This document shows positions 14,398-23,648 of a DNA stretch of 64,000 nt, in pieces; within the stretch, counting starts at the first letter, position 1, and each line of letters opens with the position of its first letter. Made by a program: the position numbers and the translations under genes. Below the pieces are notes generated by a model, which saw only the letters and a list, made by a program, of their open reading frames with translations, ran no database searches and had not been told where the DNA came from. Origin of the DNA: Rhizobium sp. NZLR1 (GTDB taxonomy: Bacteria; Pseudomonadota; Alphaproteobacteria; Rhizobiales; Rhizobiaceae); contig NZ_CP071632.1 of the NCBI RefSeq assembly GCF_017357385.1, positions 1,307,501 to 1,371,500 on the forward strand. The letters are read 5' to 3'.

Positions 14398-15177
14398 ATG
14401 TCTGAGAGGCATGGAAAGTTCATCTGGTGCGAGTTGATGACCCCCGACACATCGGCTGCCGCGAAATTCTACAGTTCGGTCGTCGGCTGGAGCACTTCCG
14501 AAATGCAAGTGGAGGGCATGCCGCCCTATACGATCTTCGAGGCGAATGGCATCGGCGTCGCCGGCCTGATGGAATTTCCGGCCGAACTCGAGGGCAAGGG
14601 CATCCCGCCGAACTGGACGGGTTATGTCGATGTCGACGACGTTGACCAGTCGGCCAAGGATTTCGCCGCCAATGGCGGTTCGGTCCGCCGTCCGCCGGAC
14701 GATATCCCGAGTGTCGGCCGTTTCGCCGTCGTCGCCGATCCGCATGGGGCAGTGCTCTGCATCATGACGCCGGCGCCGATGGACAAAACCTGGCCGGAAC
14801 TAGCCCCCGATGCGCCCGGCAATATCGGCTGGCATGAACTCTATGCCGGCAACGGCAAAGACGCTGTCTCCTTCTATTCCAAGCTGTTCGGCTGGACGAA
14901 GGACAGCGAAATGGACATGGGTCCAATGGGCGTCTACTACCTCTTCGCCCACAACGGCAAGCAGATCGGCGGCATGATGACCAAGCCGGAAAACATCCCG
15001 ATGCCGTTCTGGAGCTATTATTTCATCGTGCCGACCCTCGATGCCGCGATTGAACGCGTCACCTCAGGCGGCGGCAAGGTCGTCCACGGCCCGATGGAAG
15101 TCCCCGGCGGCAGCTGGATCATCCAGGCCATGGACCCACAAGGCGCCTTCTTCTGCCTGGTCGCACCGAAGCGGTAG
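14398..15177 (+). CDS. VOC-family protein with two glyoxalase-like domains
   Basis: A 259-residue protein made of two vicinal-oxygen-chelate domains (about residues 5-125 and 135-258), each beginning with a Trp-x-Glu-Leu motif (Ile-Trp-Cys-Glu-Leu; Gly-Trp-His-Glu-Leu) and a Phe-Tyr-Ser segment. This duplicated form is common in actinobacteria and rhizobia; some relatives are hydroxylases or antibiotic-binding proteins, but the substrate here is unknown. Two consecutive ATGs occur at 14395 and 14398; the second has the better distance from AAAGGGAG. It is the last gene of the DUF899 operon, directly before the insertion sequence. Confidence 0.87.
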   Translation: MSERHGKFIWCELMTPDTSAAAKFYSSVVGWSTSEMQVEGMPPYTIFEANGIGVAGLMEFPAELEGKGIPPNWTGYVDVDDVDQSAKDFAANGGSVRRPPDDIPSVGRFAVVADPHGAVLCIMTPAPMDKTWPELAPDAPGNIGWHELYAGNGKDAVSFYSKLFGWTKDSEMDMGPMGVYYLFAHNGKQIGGMMTKPENIPMPFWSYYFIVPTLDAAIERVTSGGGKVVHGPMEVPGGSWIIQAMDPQGAFFCLVAPKR

Positions 15178-15256
15178 TTTTGGGCTGCTTTTGGCGTCGT
15201 GCCACCGGCCCCCTTGTATCTGCACGTTAGAGATTTTGTGCGATGGAAGCGATTGA

Positions 15257-15373
15257 GCCTCTGGCCGGGTGGCCACCCGGCCAGAGGCGTGACGAAGTCG
15301 CCCGTTCCCCCTCTGGTTACAACCGTGGATGAGCCTGGGATCTTCGTCATCGTCACGTACGACCGAATAGTCG
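15257..15373 (+). ncRNA. candidate IS110 bridge RNA
   Basis: Upstream of the transposase, three stem-loops follow each other: a perfect 14-bp stem with GGCC loop (15257-15288); an 8-bp stem TGACGAAG / CTTCGTCA (15290-15297 with 15342-15349) closing a 44-nt loop; and CGAC / GTCG (15360-15373). IS110 transposases are known to use a bridge (seek) RNA from the element's non-coding end, with a 5' stem-loop and two guide loops. Position and fold fit. The guide sequences were not identified. Confidence 0.55.
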
Positions 15374-15407
15374 CTTGGTTCCAATCGCACGCACAAGGCA
15401 GGTTACC

Positions 15408-16346
15408 GTGAACAGAGTTATATGTGGAGTGGATGTTTCGAAGGACTGGCTGGATGCGTCTATCCGCCCGTCCGGGACGTTTGAGCGTTTCAGCAATGAC
15501 GCCACCGGCATCGGCGCGCTGGCCGATCTTTGCCGGGCCGAGAATGTCGAGCTCGTCGTCATGGAGGCTTCCGGCGGTTACGAGCGGACGGCCTTCCTGT
15601 TGTTGTGGGAGATGGGGATCGCCTGCGCCTTGGCTAATCCGCGCCATGTGCGCCGGTTTGCCGAAGCCATGGGCTTTCTGGAAAAGACCGACCGCATCGA
15701 TGCGGCGATGATCGCCCATTATGCCGAAACCAAGCGGCTGGCTGCCCTGCCGCCGCCGAAAGCCGCGCAGATGCGGCTGTCGGCGCTGATGGCGCGGCTG
15801 TCCCAGGTCACGAGTGACCTGACCGTCCAGAGGCAGCGCCGCAGTGCGGCCCGCGATCATCAGAGCGTGGCAAGCCTCAACGAGGTGATCGCGCTTCTGG
15901 TGCGCCAGAGCCGCACCCTCGAAGGCGAGATTGCCTCGATGATCGATGACGATCCGCTCTGGGCCTGCCTCAACCAGGCCTTTCGCTCGATCAAGGGCGT
16001 GGCCAACCGTACCGTTGCCCGGCTGATGGCCGAATTGCCTGAGATCGGCCGGATCTCCAACAAGGCGATCGCCAAGCTGGCCGGCCTTGCGCCGATTGCC
16101 AACGACAGCGGCAAACGCAGCGGACATCGGCCGGTGCGCGGCGGGCGCTCCGGACCACGCGCCATTCTGTTCCTGGTTGGCGCCATCGCAGCCCGACACA
16201 ATCCGCATCTGGCGGCATTCCAGCAAAGGTTGCAAAGCCAGGGCAAACCGAAAATGGTCATCCGCATCGCGCTCGCCCGAAAACTCCTGGTCATTCTCAA
16301 TGCAAAAGCACGAGATGCGCGAAGAGAATTCGAACATGCAACTTGA
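15408..16346 (+). CDS. IS110-family transposase (DEDD recombinase)
   Basis: A 312-residue RNA-guided recombinase. The N-terminal RuvC-like domain has the acidic tetrad candidates Asp9 (Gly-Val-Asp-Val-Ser), Glu53 (Met-Glu-Ala-Ser-Gly), Asp95 and Asp98 (Lys-Thr-Asp-Arg-Ile-Asp). The C-terminal Tnp domain contains Leu-Ala-Pro-Ile-Ala-Asn-Asp-Ser-Gly, with Ser234 as the likely catalytic serine. A coiled region lies between them. The length is typical. The start is a GTG at 15408 after AAGGCAGG, because the conserved N-terminus begins there. It shows no frameshift or truncation. Confidence 0.93.
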   Translation: MNRVICGVDVSKDWLDASIRPSGTFERFSNDATGIGALADLCRAENVELVVMEASGGYERTAFLLLWEMGIACALANPRHVRRFAEAMGFLEKTDRIDAAMIAHYAETKRLAALPPPKAAQMRLSALMARLSQVTSDLTVQRQRRSAARDHQSVASLNEVIALLVRQSRTLEGEIASMIDDDPLWACLNQAFRSIKGVANRTVARLMAELPEIGRISNKAIAKLAGLAPIANDSGKRSGHRPVRGGRSGPRAILFLVGAIAARHNPHLAAFQQRLQSQGKPKMVIRIALARKLLVILNAKARDARREFEHAT

Positions 16347-16366
16347 CAGCCCAGATAGTCGCTCAT

Positions 16367-16382
16367 CCGCCCTCACGGGCGG
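16367..16382. terminator. hairpin downstream of the IS110 transposase
   Basis: A 6-bp perfect stem, CCGCCC-TCAC-GGGCGG, lies between the transposase stop and the convergent ABC-F gene. There is no T-run, so termination is only possible, in either direction. Confidence 0.4.
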
Positions 16383-16406
16383 CTGAGGGGGCTGCACGGC
16401 ACACCC

Positions 16407-17933
<1,527 letters not shown>

Positions 17934-18107
17934 GATCGTTCTCTGATCCTGATCGGGTATCGCGCGCGACCCGGGGCGTTCAACCATCACGGGATTGCGG
18001 GAAATTGGCCCGGGAAATTACAGGAATGCGCGCTCGAACCTTAGGATACGGCGCCGTATTGGCCACGAAGGGCAGACCACGAGGAGATGTCGAGAAACGG
18101 TCTCTGG

Positions 18108-18179
18108 TCAGCCCTGCAAACGCATTTGCAGGGCGTTGACGGGACCACGCTGGCGATTAAACCGAAAATAATATTGCAT
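18108..18179 (-). CDS. candidate 23-aa leader peptide of the ABC-F gene
   Basis: A short ORF of 23 codons beginning Met-Gln-Tyr-Tyr-Phe-Arg-Phe, preceded by a perfect AAAGGAGG ribosome site (18188-18195) 8 bases from the ATG. Its last codons and stop run into a 10-bp hairpin (18111-18134). It ends 174 bp before the ABC-F start on the same strand. Several ABC-F antibiotic-resistance genes are controlled by short leader ORFs whose stalled translation opens the downstream gene. That is the reason for the call; expression is not shown. Confidence 0.55.
   Translation of the reverse strand: MQYYFRFNRQRGPVNALQMRLQG
18111..18134 (-). promoter_or_regulatory. hairpin overlapping the end of the leader ORF (possible attenuator)
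   Basis: GCCCTGCAAA and TTTGCAGGGC form a perfect 10-bp stem around a 4-base loop. A ribosome finishing or stalling in the 23-codon ORF would cover it. There is no T-run directly after the hairpin, so control of translation or Rho access is likelier than intrinsic termination. Confidence 0.5.
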
Positions 18180-18307
18180 TACGTGATCCTCCTTTCTCGA
18201 ACGGTTGCAGGATTGAAATAACATCGCCCGCAGAAAGAGGCAAGAGAACCGCAGCAGCCGGGATTTCCGGTGGCGCTGGCGGCGTCGGTGATCGACGCCA
18301 ACGCGAG

Positions 18308-18437
18308 CCTCATCCTGAGGTGCCCCGCAGGGGCCTCGAAGGACGAGGCGGGTGCACTGGCGGTTGTGGACACAAGGAGCAGCGGCGAGCGCGTCCTTCG
18401 AGGCTTCGGCCTTCGGCCTGCGCGCCTCAGGATGAGG
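18308..18437. repeat. rhizobial intergenic palindromic repeat
   Basis: About 130 bp bounded by the inverted arms CCTCATCCTGAGG (18308-18320) and CCTCAGGATGAGG (18425-18437), with further internal complementarity. It looks like a non-coding repeat family of alpha-proteobacteria. It fills most of the 315-bp gap between the leader ORF and the second ABC-F gene; nothing else is seen there. Confidence 0.75.
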
Positions 18438-18494
18438 GAGGTTGGAGGGTGCCGCGCCTCTGTTAGGTGGGCGCAAGTGGCTGTCTCTCTGCGA

Positions 18495-20090
18495 CTACCC
18501 CACCAGATCACCGCCCGCCAGCTCCAGCCGCCGTTCTATCCCGATGCTCTCGAGAAACGTTTCGTCATGGCTGACGACCAGCAGGGCGCCGTCATAGGCG
18601 CGCAGTCCGGCTTCGACCGCTGATATCGAGTCGGTGTCGAGATGGTTGGTCGGCTCGTCGAGGATCAGCAGCGGCGGCGGTGCTGAACCGAGAACGCAGG
18701 CAAGGCCGGCGCGCAGCAATTGCCCGCCGCTGAGCGTCGAAACGGCCTGCAGCGCCGCATCGGCCCGGAACATGAAGCGGGCAAGGGCGGCTCGGCAGGT
18801 GTTTTCATCGGAATGCGGATTGATCCGGCGGAAATTATCGCGGATCGAGGCTGAGGGATCGAGAAGGCTGACCTTCTGATCGAGCATCGCAAAGTCGGTC
18901 AGCACGGTGACCGTGCCGGCCCAGGGCTTGAGTTCGCCGGTGATAAGCGAAAGCAGCGTCGTCTTGCCCGAGCCGTTGCGGCCGGTGACGGCGTTCCGTT
19001 CAGGCCCCGTCACATCGAAGGAGAGATCGCGGATGACGGGGTCGCCCGGCCGATAGCCGGATGTCACACGATCCACCCTCAGCACCATCTTGCCGGCCGC
19101 CAGTCCGGTCGGCGGCAGGGTCACCGACAGGGGCTGCAGGATCTCGATTTTCTCGCGCGCAGCCTTTCCCTCGTCCAGCGCTTGGGCGCGTCGGCGCTCG
19201 GCAAGGCGGACATTGTCGCCACCCGTCGTTTCGCTGCGCTCCTTCATGCCGCCGAGCATAATGCGCGGGATGCCGCCCTTGGCGGCCATTTTCCGCCCCG
19301 TGCTGTCCCGATGCGCCTGACGTTCCACCGTCGCCTGCGCCTTCCTCGCGACCTCGGCCATGCGTTTCTCGGCATCGGCGAGATCGTGCTCCGCCGCCGC
19401 AAGCTCCAGCGCTTTGCGCTGGCGATAATGGCTCCAATTGCCGCCGTAGCGCGTGGCACTAAGCGATGTCAGTTCGACGATCGCATCGACGCTTTCAAGC
19501 AGTTCCCGGTCATGGCTGACGATGATCGCGCCGGCCCGCAAGCTCGAAATCAGCGCGATCACCGCCTCGCGGCCATCGCGATCGAGATTGTTTGTCGGCT
19601 CGTCGAGCAGCAGAAAATCCGGTTCGGTGAAAACAAGCGCGGCAAGCCCGGCCCGCGTGCGCTGCCCGCCGGAAAGCGCGGCAAGCAACGTCTGCGGTGG
19701 CGCGTCGAGCCCGGTGCGATTGAGTGCTGCGGCAATGCGCGCTGGGAGCATCCAGTCCGCCGATACAAGCTCGTCGGCCGTTGCCTCACCGGCTTCGGCG
19801 CGCTGGAGAACGCCAAGCGCATCCGTCACGCCGAAGAGATCGGCTATGGATTCATCGGCCGCCACCTGCACGCTTTGGCGCAGGATGCCGAGGCTGCCGC
19901 CGACCGATACGGTTCCCGAATGCGGCTTGATCTCACCGGAGACGAGCTTTAGCAGCGTCGTCTTGCCGACGCCGTTGCGCCCGACGAGACCGATGCGCTC
20001 CGCCCCGAAACTTAGATCGAGATCGGAAAAAAGCGGCCGCCCGTCAGGCGCGGACCATGAGACTTGGGAGAGGGTGATTGATGCAGGCAT
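18495..20090 (-). CDS. ABC-F family ATPase, second copy
   Basis: A 531-residue soluble protein with two ABC domains. Walker A motifs are Gly-Arg-Asn-Gly-Val-Gly-Lys-Thr (37-44) and Gly-Arg-Asn-Gly-Ser-Gly-Lys-Thr in the second half; signatures are Leu-Ser-Gly-Gly-Gln in both; Walker B regions are followed by Asp-Glu-Pro-Thr-Asn-Asn/His. A long Arg/Lys/Ala-rich linker (around residues 225-310) joins them. It has diverged clearly from the ABC-F gene located 560 bp downstream, so the two are not a recent duplication. ATG 20090 was chosen because the first ABC domain begins directly after it. Confidence 0.9.
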   Translation of the reverse strand: MPASITLSQVSWSAPDGRPLFSDLDLSFGAERIGLVGRNGVGKTTLLKLVSGEIKPHSGTVSVGGSLGILRQSVQVAADESIADLFGVTDALGVLQRAEAGEATADELVSADWMLPARIAAALNRTGLDAPPQTLLAALSGGQRTRAGLAALVFTEPDFLLLDEPTNNLDRDGREAVIALISSLRAGAIIVSHDRELLESVDAIVELTSLSATRYGGNWSHYRQRKALELAAAEHDLADAEKRMAEVARKAQATVERQAHRDSTGRKMAAKGGIPRIMLGGMKERSETTGGDNVRLAERRRAQALDEGKAAREKIEILQPLSVTLPPTGLAAGKMVLRVDRVTSGYRPGDPVIRDLSFDVTGPERNAVTGRNGSGKTTLLSLITGELKPWAGTVTVLTDFAMLDQKVSLLDPSASIRDNFRRINPHSDENTCRAALARFMFRADAALQAVSTLSGGQLLRAGLACVLGSAPPPLLILDEPTNHLDTDSISAVEAGLRAYDGALLVVSHDETFLESIGIERRLELAGGDLVG

Positions 20091-20330
20091 GGATATGGAT
20101 TTCTCCGTTGGCAAGGCGAACTGGCGTTGCGATCGGGTTGAAATCCATTGCGGCACACATCCTGTTGAAATGGTCGATGGCAGGTAATCTAGGGAATAAA
20201 CGCTTCCGAATCAAGGCGGGGAACGATCTTGCCTCCCTGCTGGCGGGCGTCCGAAGGACGGGTCGAGACCCGTGGCTCGACCCCGGTCGGTGCCGGCAGG
20301 TGGATGAGGGCCATGTCGCCCGCGAAAACC

Positions 20331-21896
20331 CTACCGCTTCAGGCTCCCCAATATCCCGCGCACCAGCGCCCGGCCGACTTGCGTCGCCACCGTGCGGGCC
20401 ACGCTCTTCATTGCCGCTTCCACCACCGTTTCGCGTTGGTAACCGGAGGCTCGGCCGCGCGATTGGCCGCGGTCCTTGTCGTCGTCATTGCTGCCGCCGA
20501 AGCCCGGCAAGGTCCAGCCGGAGGTGGTGGTGCCCGGCTGCTCATGGGCGGCGTCGTCTTGCGCCCGCTTGGCGGCATCGGCATCGGCCGCTTTCCTGGC
20601 GCGCGCGGCCAGTAGCTCGAAGGCGGATTCGCGATCGATGTCCTCGTCATAGACGCCAAGGACCGGGCTCCGGTCCATGATCTGCTGGCGCTCGGCATCC
20701 GTTACCGGCCCGACGCGGCCGGATGGCGGGCGGATCAGCGTGCGCTCGACGATCGAGGGGGCGCCCTTGGCCTCCAGCGTCGAGACCAGCGCCTCGCCGG
20801 TGCCGAGATTGGTGATGACGGTGGCGCAATCGAAGGCCGGGTTGGGGCGGAAGGTATCGGCCGCCGTTCTCACCGCCTTCTGCTCGCGCGGCGAATAGGC
20901 GCGCAACGCATGCTGGGCGCGGTTGCCGAGCTGGGCGAGCACCGTTTCCGGCACGTCGAGCGGGTTCTGCGTCACGAAATAAACGCCGACGCCCTTGGAG
21001 CGGATCAGCCGCACCACCTGCTCGACCCGTTCGGTCAGCACCTTCGGCGCGTCGTTGAAGAGCAGATGCGCCTCGTCGAAAAAGAAGACCAGCTTCGGCT
21101 TGTCCGGGTCGCCGACTTCGGGCAGTTCCTCGAACAATTCCGATAGCAGCCAGAGCAGGAAGGTGGCGTAGAGTCGCGGGTTCATCATCAGCTTGTCGGC
21201 GGCCAGCACGGAGATCTGGCCGTAGCCGTTATTGCTGGTGCGCATGATGTCGGAGATCTTCAGCGCCGGTTCGCCGAAAAAATGCTCGGCGCCCTGCTGT
21301 TCGAGAACGAGCAGCGCCCGCTGGATCGAGCCGACCGAGGCCTTGGAGATCAGCCCGTACTGATTGGAAAGCTCGGTGGCATTCTCGCCCATATAATTCA
21401 GCAGCGAGGTGAAATCCTTGAGGTCGAGCAGCGGCAACCCGCCCTGGTCGGCGATCTTGAAGGCGATGTTGATGACGCCTTCCTGCGGTTCGGAAGCATC
21501 CATCAGCCGGGCGAGCAGCAGTGGCCCCATCTCGGCGATCGTGGTGCGCACCCGGTGGCCCTTCTCACCGAACAGATCCCAGAAAATCACCGGAAACTGA
21601 TCGAATTCATAGTCGGTGAAGCCGATCTGCTCGGCCCGCTTGGTGAGGAAATCCTTGGGCTCGCCCTTGGCGGCAATGCCGGAAAGGTCGCCCTTGATAT
21701 CGGCGGCGAAGACCGGCACGCCGGCCCGCGAGAAGCCCTCGGCCAGCACCTGCAGCGTCACCGTCTTGCCGGTACCGGTGGCGCCGGTGACGAGGCCGTG
21801 GCGGTTGCCGAACTTCAAGTCGAGATATTCCGGCTTGTTGATGCTGTCGTCGGGATTGCGGCTCGCGCCGATGAAAATCTTGCCATCCTCGATCAT
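20331..21896 (-). CDS. HerA-like / DUF853 ATPase
   Basis: A 521-residue P-loop ATPase of the HerA/FtsK superfamily (DUF853). Walker A is Gly-Ala-Thr-Gly-Thr-Gly-Lys-Thr at 38-45, and Walker B with Asp-Glu-Ala-His lies in Phe-Phe-Phe-Asp-Glu-Ala-His-Leu near residue 270. The N-terminal Ile-Phe-Ile-Gly-Ala-Ser segment is typical of DUF853. The last 90 residues are Ala-, Gly- and charge-rich and probably disordered before a final helix. DNA translocation is inferred from the family; the physiological role is unknown. No NurA nuclease is adjacent, so this is not a HerA-NurA pair. Confidence 0.88.
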   Translation of the reverse strand: MIEDGKIFIGASRNPDDSINKPEYLDLKFGNRHGLVTGATGTGKTVTLQVLAEGFSRAGVPVFAADIKGDLSGIAAKGEPKDFLTKRAEQIGFTDYEFDQFPVIFWDLFGEKGHRVRTTIAEMGPLLLARLMDASEPQEGVINIAFKIADQGGLPLLDLKDFTSLLNYMGENATELSNQYGLISKASVGSIQRALLVLEQQGAEHFFGEPALKISDIMRTSNNGYGQISVLAADKLMMNPRLYATFLLWLLSELFEELPEVGDPDKPKLVFFFDEAHLLFNDAPKVLTERVEQVVRLIRSKGVGVYFVTQNPLDVPETVLAQLGNRAQHALRAYSPREQKAVRTAADTFRPNPAFDCATVITNLGTGEALVSTLEAKGAPSIVERTLIRPPSGRVGPVTDAERQQIMDRSPVLGVYDEDIDRESAFELLAARARKAADADAAKRAQDDAAHEQPGTTTSGWTLPGFGGSNDDDKDRGQSRGRASGYQRETVVEAAMKSVARTVATQVGRALVRGILGSLKR

Positions 21897-22084
21897 CCGC
21901 AAATGCTCCCTTCGGCTATGCCGGTCTTTGTTGAGAAGGCTGGCTCCTGCCGCCTTCATCGAACCATCGTTTCCCTGTTATAAGCAGGCTGGCGGATGCG
22001 GACAACTGTTTGCATCGAAAGCAAAACTGGACAATGTGCCGCCGTGCGCGCCCGGCTTGAGTTGCGCTCGAATCTCGAATAACG

Positions 22085-22100
22085 TTGACGTTAACGTCAA
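22085..22100. promoter_or_regulatory. perfect 16-bp palindrome (MerR-type operator candidate)
   Basis: TTGACGTTAACGTCAA lies in the divergent region between the HerA-like gene and the 130-aa gene, 18 bp before the latter's ATG. Its form resembles the palindromes bound by MerR-family regulators of the LiuR type. The regulator is not in this window. Confidence 0.65.
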
Positions 22101-22118
22101 AATAACAGGAGGCTGACG

Positions 22119-22511
22119 ATGAATGAAATTGTGACCCAGATCGCCGATCGTGTGGGCATTGCGCCTGATCTGGCCGAAAAGGCGCTCGGCATGATGCTCG
22201 GCTTCCTGCAACGCGAGGCCGCTGATGGCCCTGTCGCCCGGATGATCGAAGCAATCCCCGGCGGCGCCGATCTCGTCGCCCAGTACAATGGCGCAAGTGC
22301 TGGCGGTGGCGGTCTGCTCGGCGGGCTGATGAGCTCGCTCGGCGGCGGCGGCATCATGGGTCTCGGCCAGCAGCTGATGGGCGAAGGCCTCGGCATGGGC
22401 GAGATCACCTCGCTCGCCAAGGAAACCATCGCCATCGCCAAGCAATATGCCGGCGAAGAGGTGGTCGACGAAGTCGTTGCCTCCGTCCCGGGCCTCAGCC
22501 AGTTCGTCTGA
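22119..22511 (+). CDS. hypothetical glycine-rich protein, 130 aa
   Basis: A 130-residue protein without a signal peptide. An N-terminal helical part (residues 1-55) is followed by a Gly-rich hinge (58-90, runs such as Gly-Gly-Gly-Gly-Leu-Leu-Gly-Gly-Leu-Met) and a second helical part with Lys-Glu-Thr. The pattern resembles YidB/DUF937-type proteins, but I cannot assign it to a family. ACAGGAGG precedes ATG 22119. The perfect palindrome just upstream overlaps the expected promoter/leader region, so the gene is probably controlled tightly by a palindrome-binding regulator. Confidence 0.75.
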   Translation: MNEIVTQIADRVGIAPDLAEKALGMMLGFLQREAADGPVARMIEAIPGGADLVAQYNGASAGGGGLLGGLMSSLGGGGIMGLGQQLMGEGLGMGEITSLAKETIAIAKQYAGEEVVDEVVASVPGLSQFV

Positions 22512-22617
22512 GACGAGAGATCGGCAGGAGCCTCGCTTCGTTGCGGGGCTCATTGCTCTCGTGCCGGAAAAACCGGGGTGAACAGCAACGTTGCCTCTCG
22601 AATGGAAGGAGAGCCGG

Positions 22618-23073
22618 ATGACCGTCTGGCGCCCGTCGCAGCAGATCAGGGTGAAGGTGATCGGCCTCGCCTGGCGGGAAGACCGGTTGCTCGCCGCGGA
22701 GGTCGAGGAAGATAGCGGCCGCATCAAGGGTGTTCGCCCGCTCGGCGGCGCGATCGAATTCGGCGAAAGCCGCGAAGAAGCGCTGCACCGCGAATTTAGC
22801 GAGGAACTTGAGACGGCGATCCGCATCGTCGGTCCCTGGCTCCTGCTTGAAAACATCTACGAGCATCATGGCGAGACCGGTCACGAATTCATCTTCGCCG
22901 CCGAAATCGAACTGGCGGATGCATCGCTCTATGAGCGCGACGAAATCCGCTATTCCGAACTTGACGAGACGGCGGCGACGGCGCGCTGGTTCGGCCGCGA
23001 TACACTGCGTGACGCTGGCATCGATCTCTATCCGACAGGCCTCGACAGACTGTTGTCACGCTGGCGCGATTGA
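22618..23073 (+). CDS. Nudix hydrolase
   Basis: A 151-residue Nudix-fold pyrophosphohydrolase. The Nudix box begins at Gly43-Gly44 and continues with Glu, then Arg-Glu-Phe-x-Glu-Glu-Leu near residues 58-65, which bind the metal. The substrate (a nucleoside diphosphate linked to another moiety) is not evident. AAGGAGAG precedes ATG 22618. An in-frame start at 22591 would add nine residues and is less well placed. It is a single gene between the glycine-rich protein and the small secreted protein. Confidence 0.88.
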   Translation: MTVWRPSQQIRVKVIGLAWREDRLLAAEVEEDSGRIKGVRPLGGAIEFGESREEALHREFSEELETAIRIVGPWLLLENIYEHHGETGHEFIFAAEIELADASLYERDEIRYSELDETAATARWFGRDTLRDAGIDLYPTGLDRLLSRWRD

Positions 23074-23204
23074 GCTGGAAACACCGCCGGTGCAAGGCTC
23101 CCATACAGCGCGCCAAACTTTGATCGTCAGTGACGGTAACGAAGGAACAACGAGGTCGTATTCGCTGTTCTATCAGCATCGCTGAAATCAGAAGGAATAG
23201 CATC

Positions 23205-23531
23205 ATGCGCAGGTTTATTGCAGCAACGACGATCGCTCTCCTCAGCCTCTCCGCCCCGGGTCTTGCCCAGTCGAACATGGGCATGGACGCCAGCGGCCGG
23301 ATCGACGGCACGCCGCCGCTCGGCACCGCGCCGGGCGTCGAAACACAAAGCGGACTGATCATCCCGCTCGACTCGATGGAAACCGGCAGCATTAACGACA
23401 ATGGAACGTCGAGCGGTCGCGTCGACTGGGCGCGCTGCCCGCCGCGCAAGACCCGTGGAGCGCTTGCGACCGAGGGCGGCAACAGTGGCGCCTCCACCAG
23501 CGCCGCCTGCCGTGACAACGGAAAGCAATAG
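23205..23531 (+). CDS. small secreted protein of unknown function
   Basis: A 108-residue protein with a clear Sec signal (Arg-Arg then a hydrophobic core, cleavage after Gly-Leu-Ala-Gln near residue 22). The mature part is Gly/Ser/Thr-rich, low in hydrophobic residues, and contains two cysteines (in Arg-Cys-Pro-Pro and Ala-Ala-Cys-Arg) that could pair in the periplasm. I do not recognise a family. ATG 23205 follows AGAAGGAAT. It is probably monocistronic; a repeat and a strong hairpin follow. Confidence 0.7.
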   Translation: MRRFIAATTIALLSLSAPGLAQSNMGMDASGRIDGTPPLGTAPGVETQSGLIIPLDSMETGSINDNGTSSGRVDWARCPPRKTRGALATEGGNSGASTSAACRDNGKQ

Positions 23532-23534
23532 AGA

Positions 23535-23580
23535 AATTCCAGCAAAAGTGTGAAGCGGTTTTGCGTTCGGAATTGCGTAA
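23535..23580. repeat. 46-bp intergenic repeat, copy 1
   Basis: A 46-bp element from AATTCCAGCAAAAGTG to GGAATTGCGTAA that recurs almost unchanged at 48529-48574 (two visible differences). The outer parts AATTCC and GGAATT are inverted repeats. Confidence 0.75.
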
Positions 23581-23589
23581 AACAAAGAG

Positions 23590-23633
23590 CTAAAGCGCGT
23601 CGCATGAATCACGTTAACTGCGACGCGCTTTAG
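23590..23633. terminator. long hairpin between convergent genes
   Basis: A perfect 15-bp stem, CTAAAGCGCGTCGCA with TGCGACGCGCTTTAG, around a 14-nt loop, located between the secreted-protein gene and the convergent zwf. It could end transcription from both sides, although no long T-run follows. Confidence 0.6.
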
Positions 23634-23648
23634 CGTTGGGGAAGGGCG

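Larger units (their letters stand above)
15178..16346 (+). mobile_element. IS110-family insertion sequence (ends not defined)
   Basis: The element comprises a 230-bp structured non-coding region followed by a DEDD transposase gene. IS110 elements have no or very short terminal inverted repeats, and none is visible, so the exact ends are not known; the limits given are the preceding stop codon and the end of the transposase. Both neighbouring genes are intact. The transposase appears intact, so the element could be active. Confidence 0.8.

Noticed and set aside
15018..16397. A 459-codon open frame on the minus strand across the transposase
   Set aside because: It overlaps both the transposase and the end of the VOC gene on the opposite strand; it has no recognisable product.
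18180..18476. Longer minus-strand frames that extend the 23-codon leader upstream through the palindromic repeat
   Set aside because: They run through a non-coding intergenic repeat and bypass the strong AAAGGAGG ribosome site just before the ATG at 18179.
20258..20273. Palindrome ACGGGTCGAGACCCGT with nearby GTCGA blocks, considered as a tRNA arm
   Set aside because: No cloverleaf, anticodon arm or acceptor pairing can be built around it.
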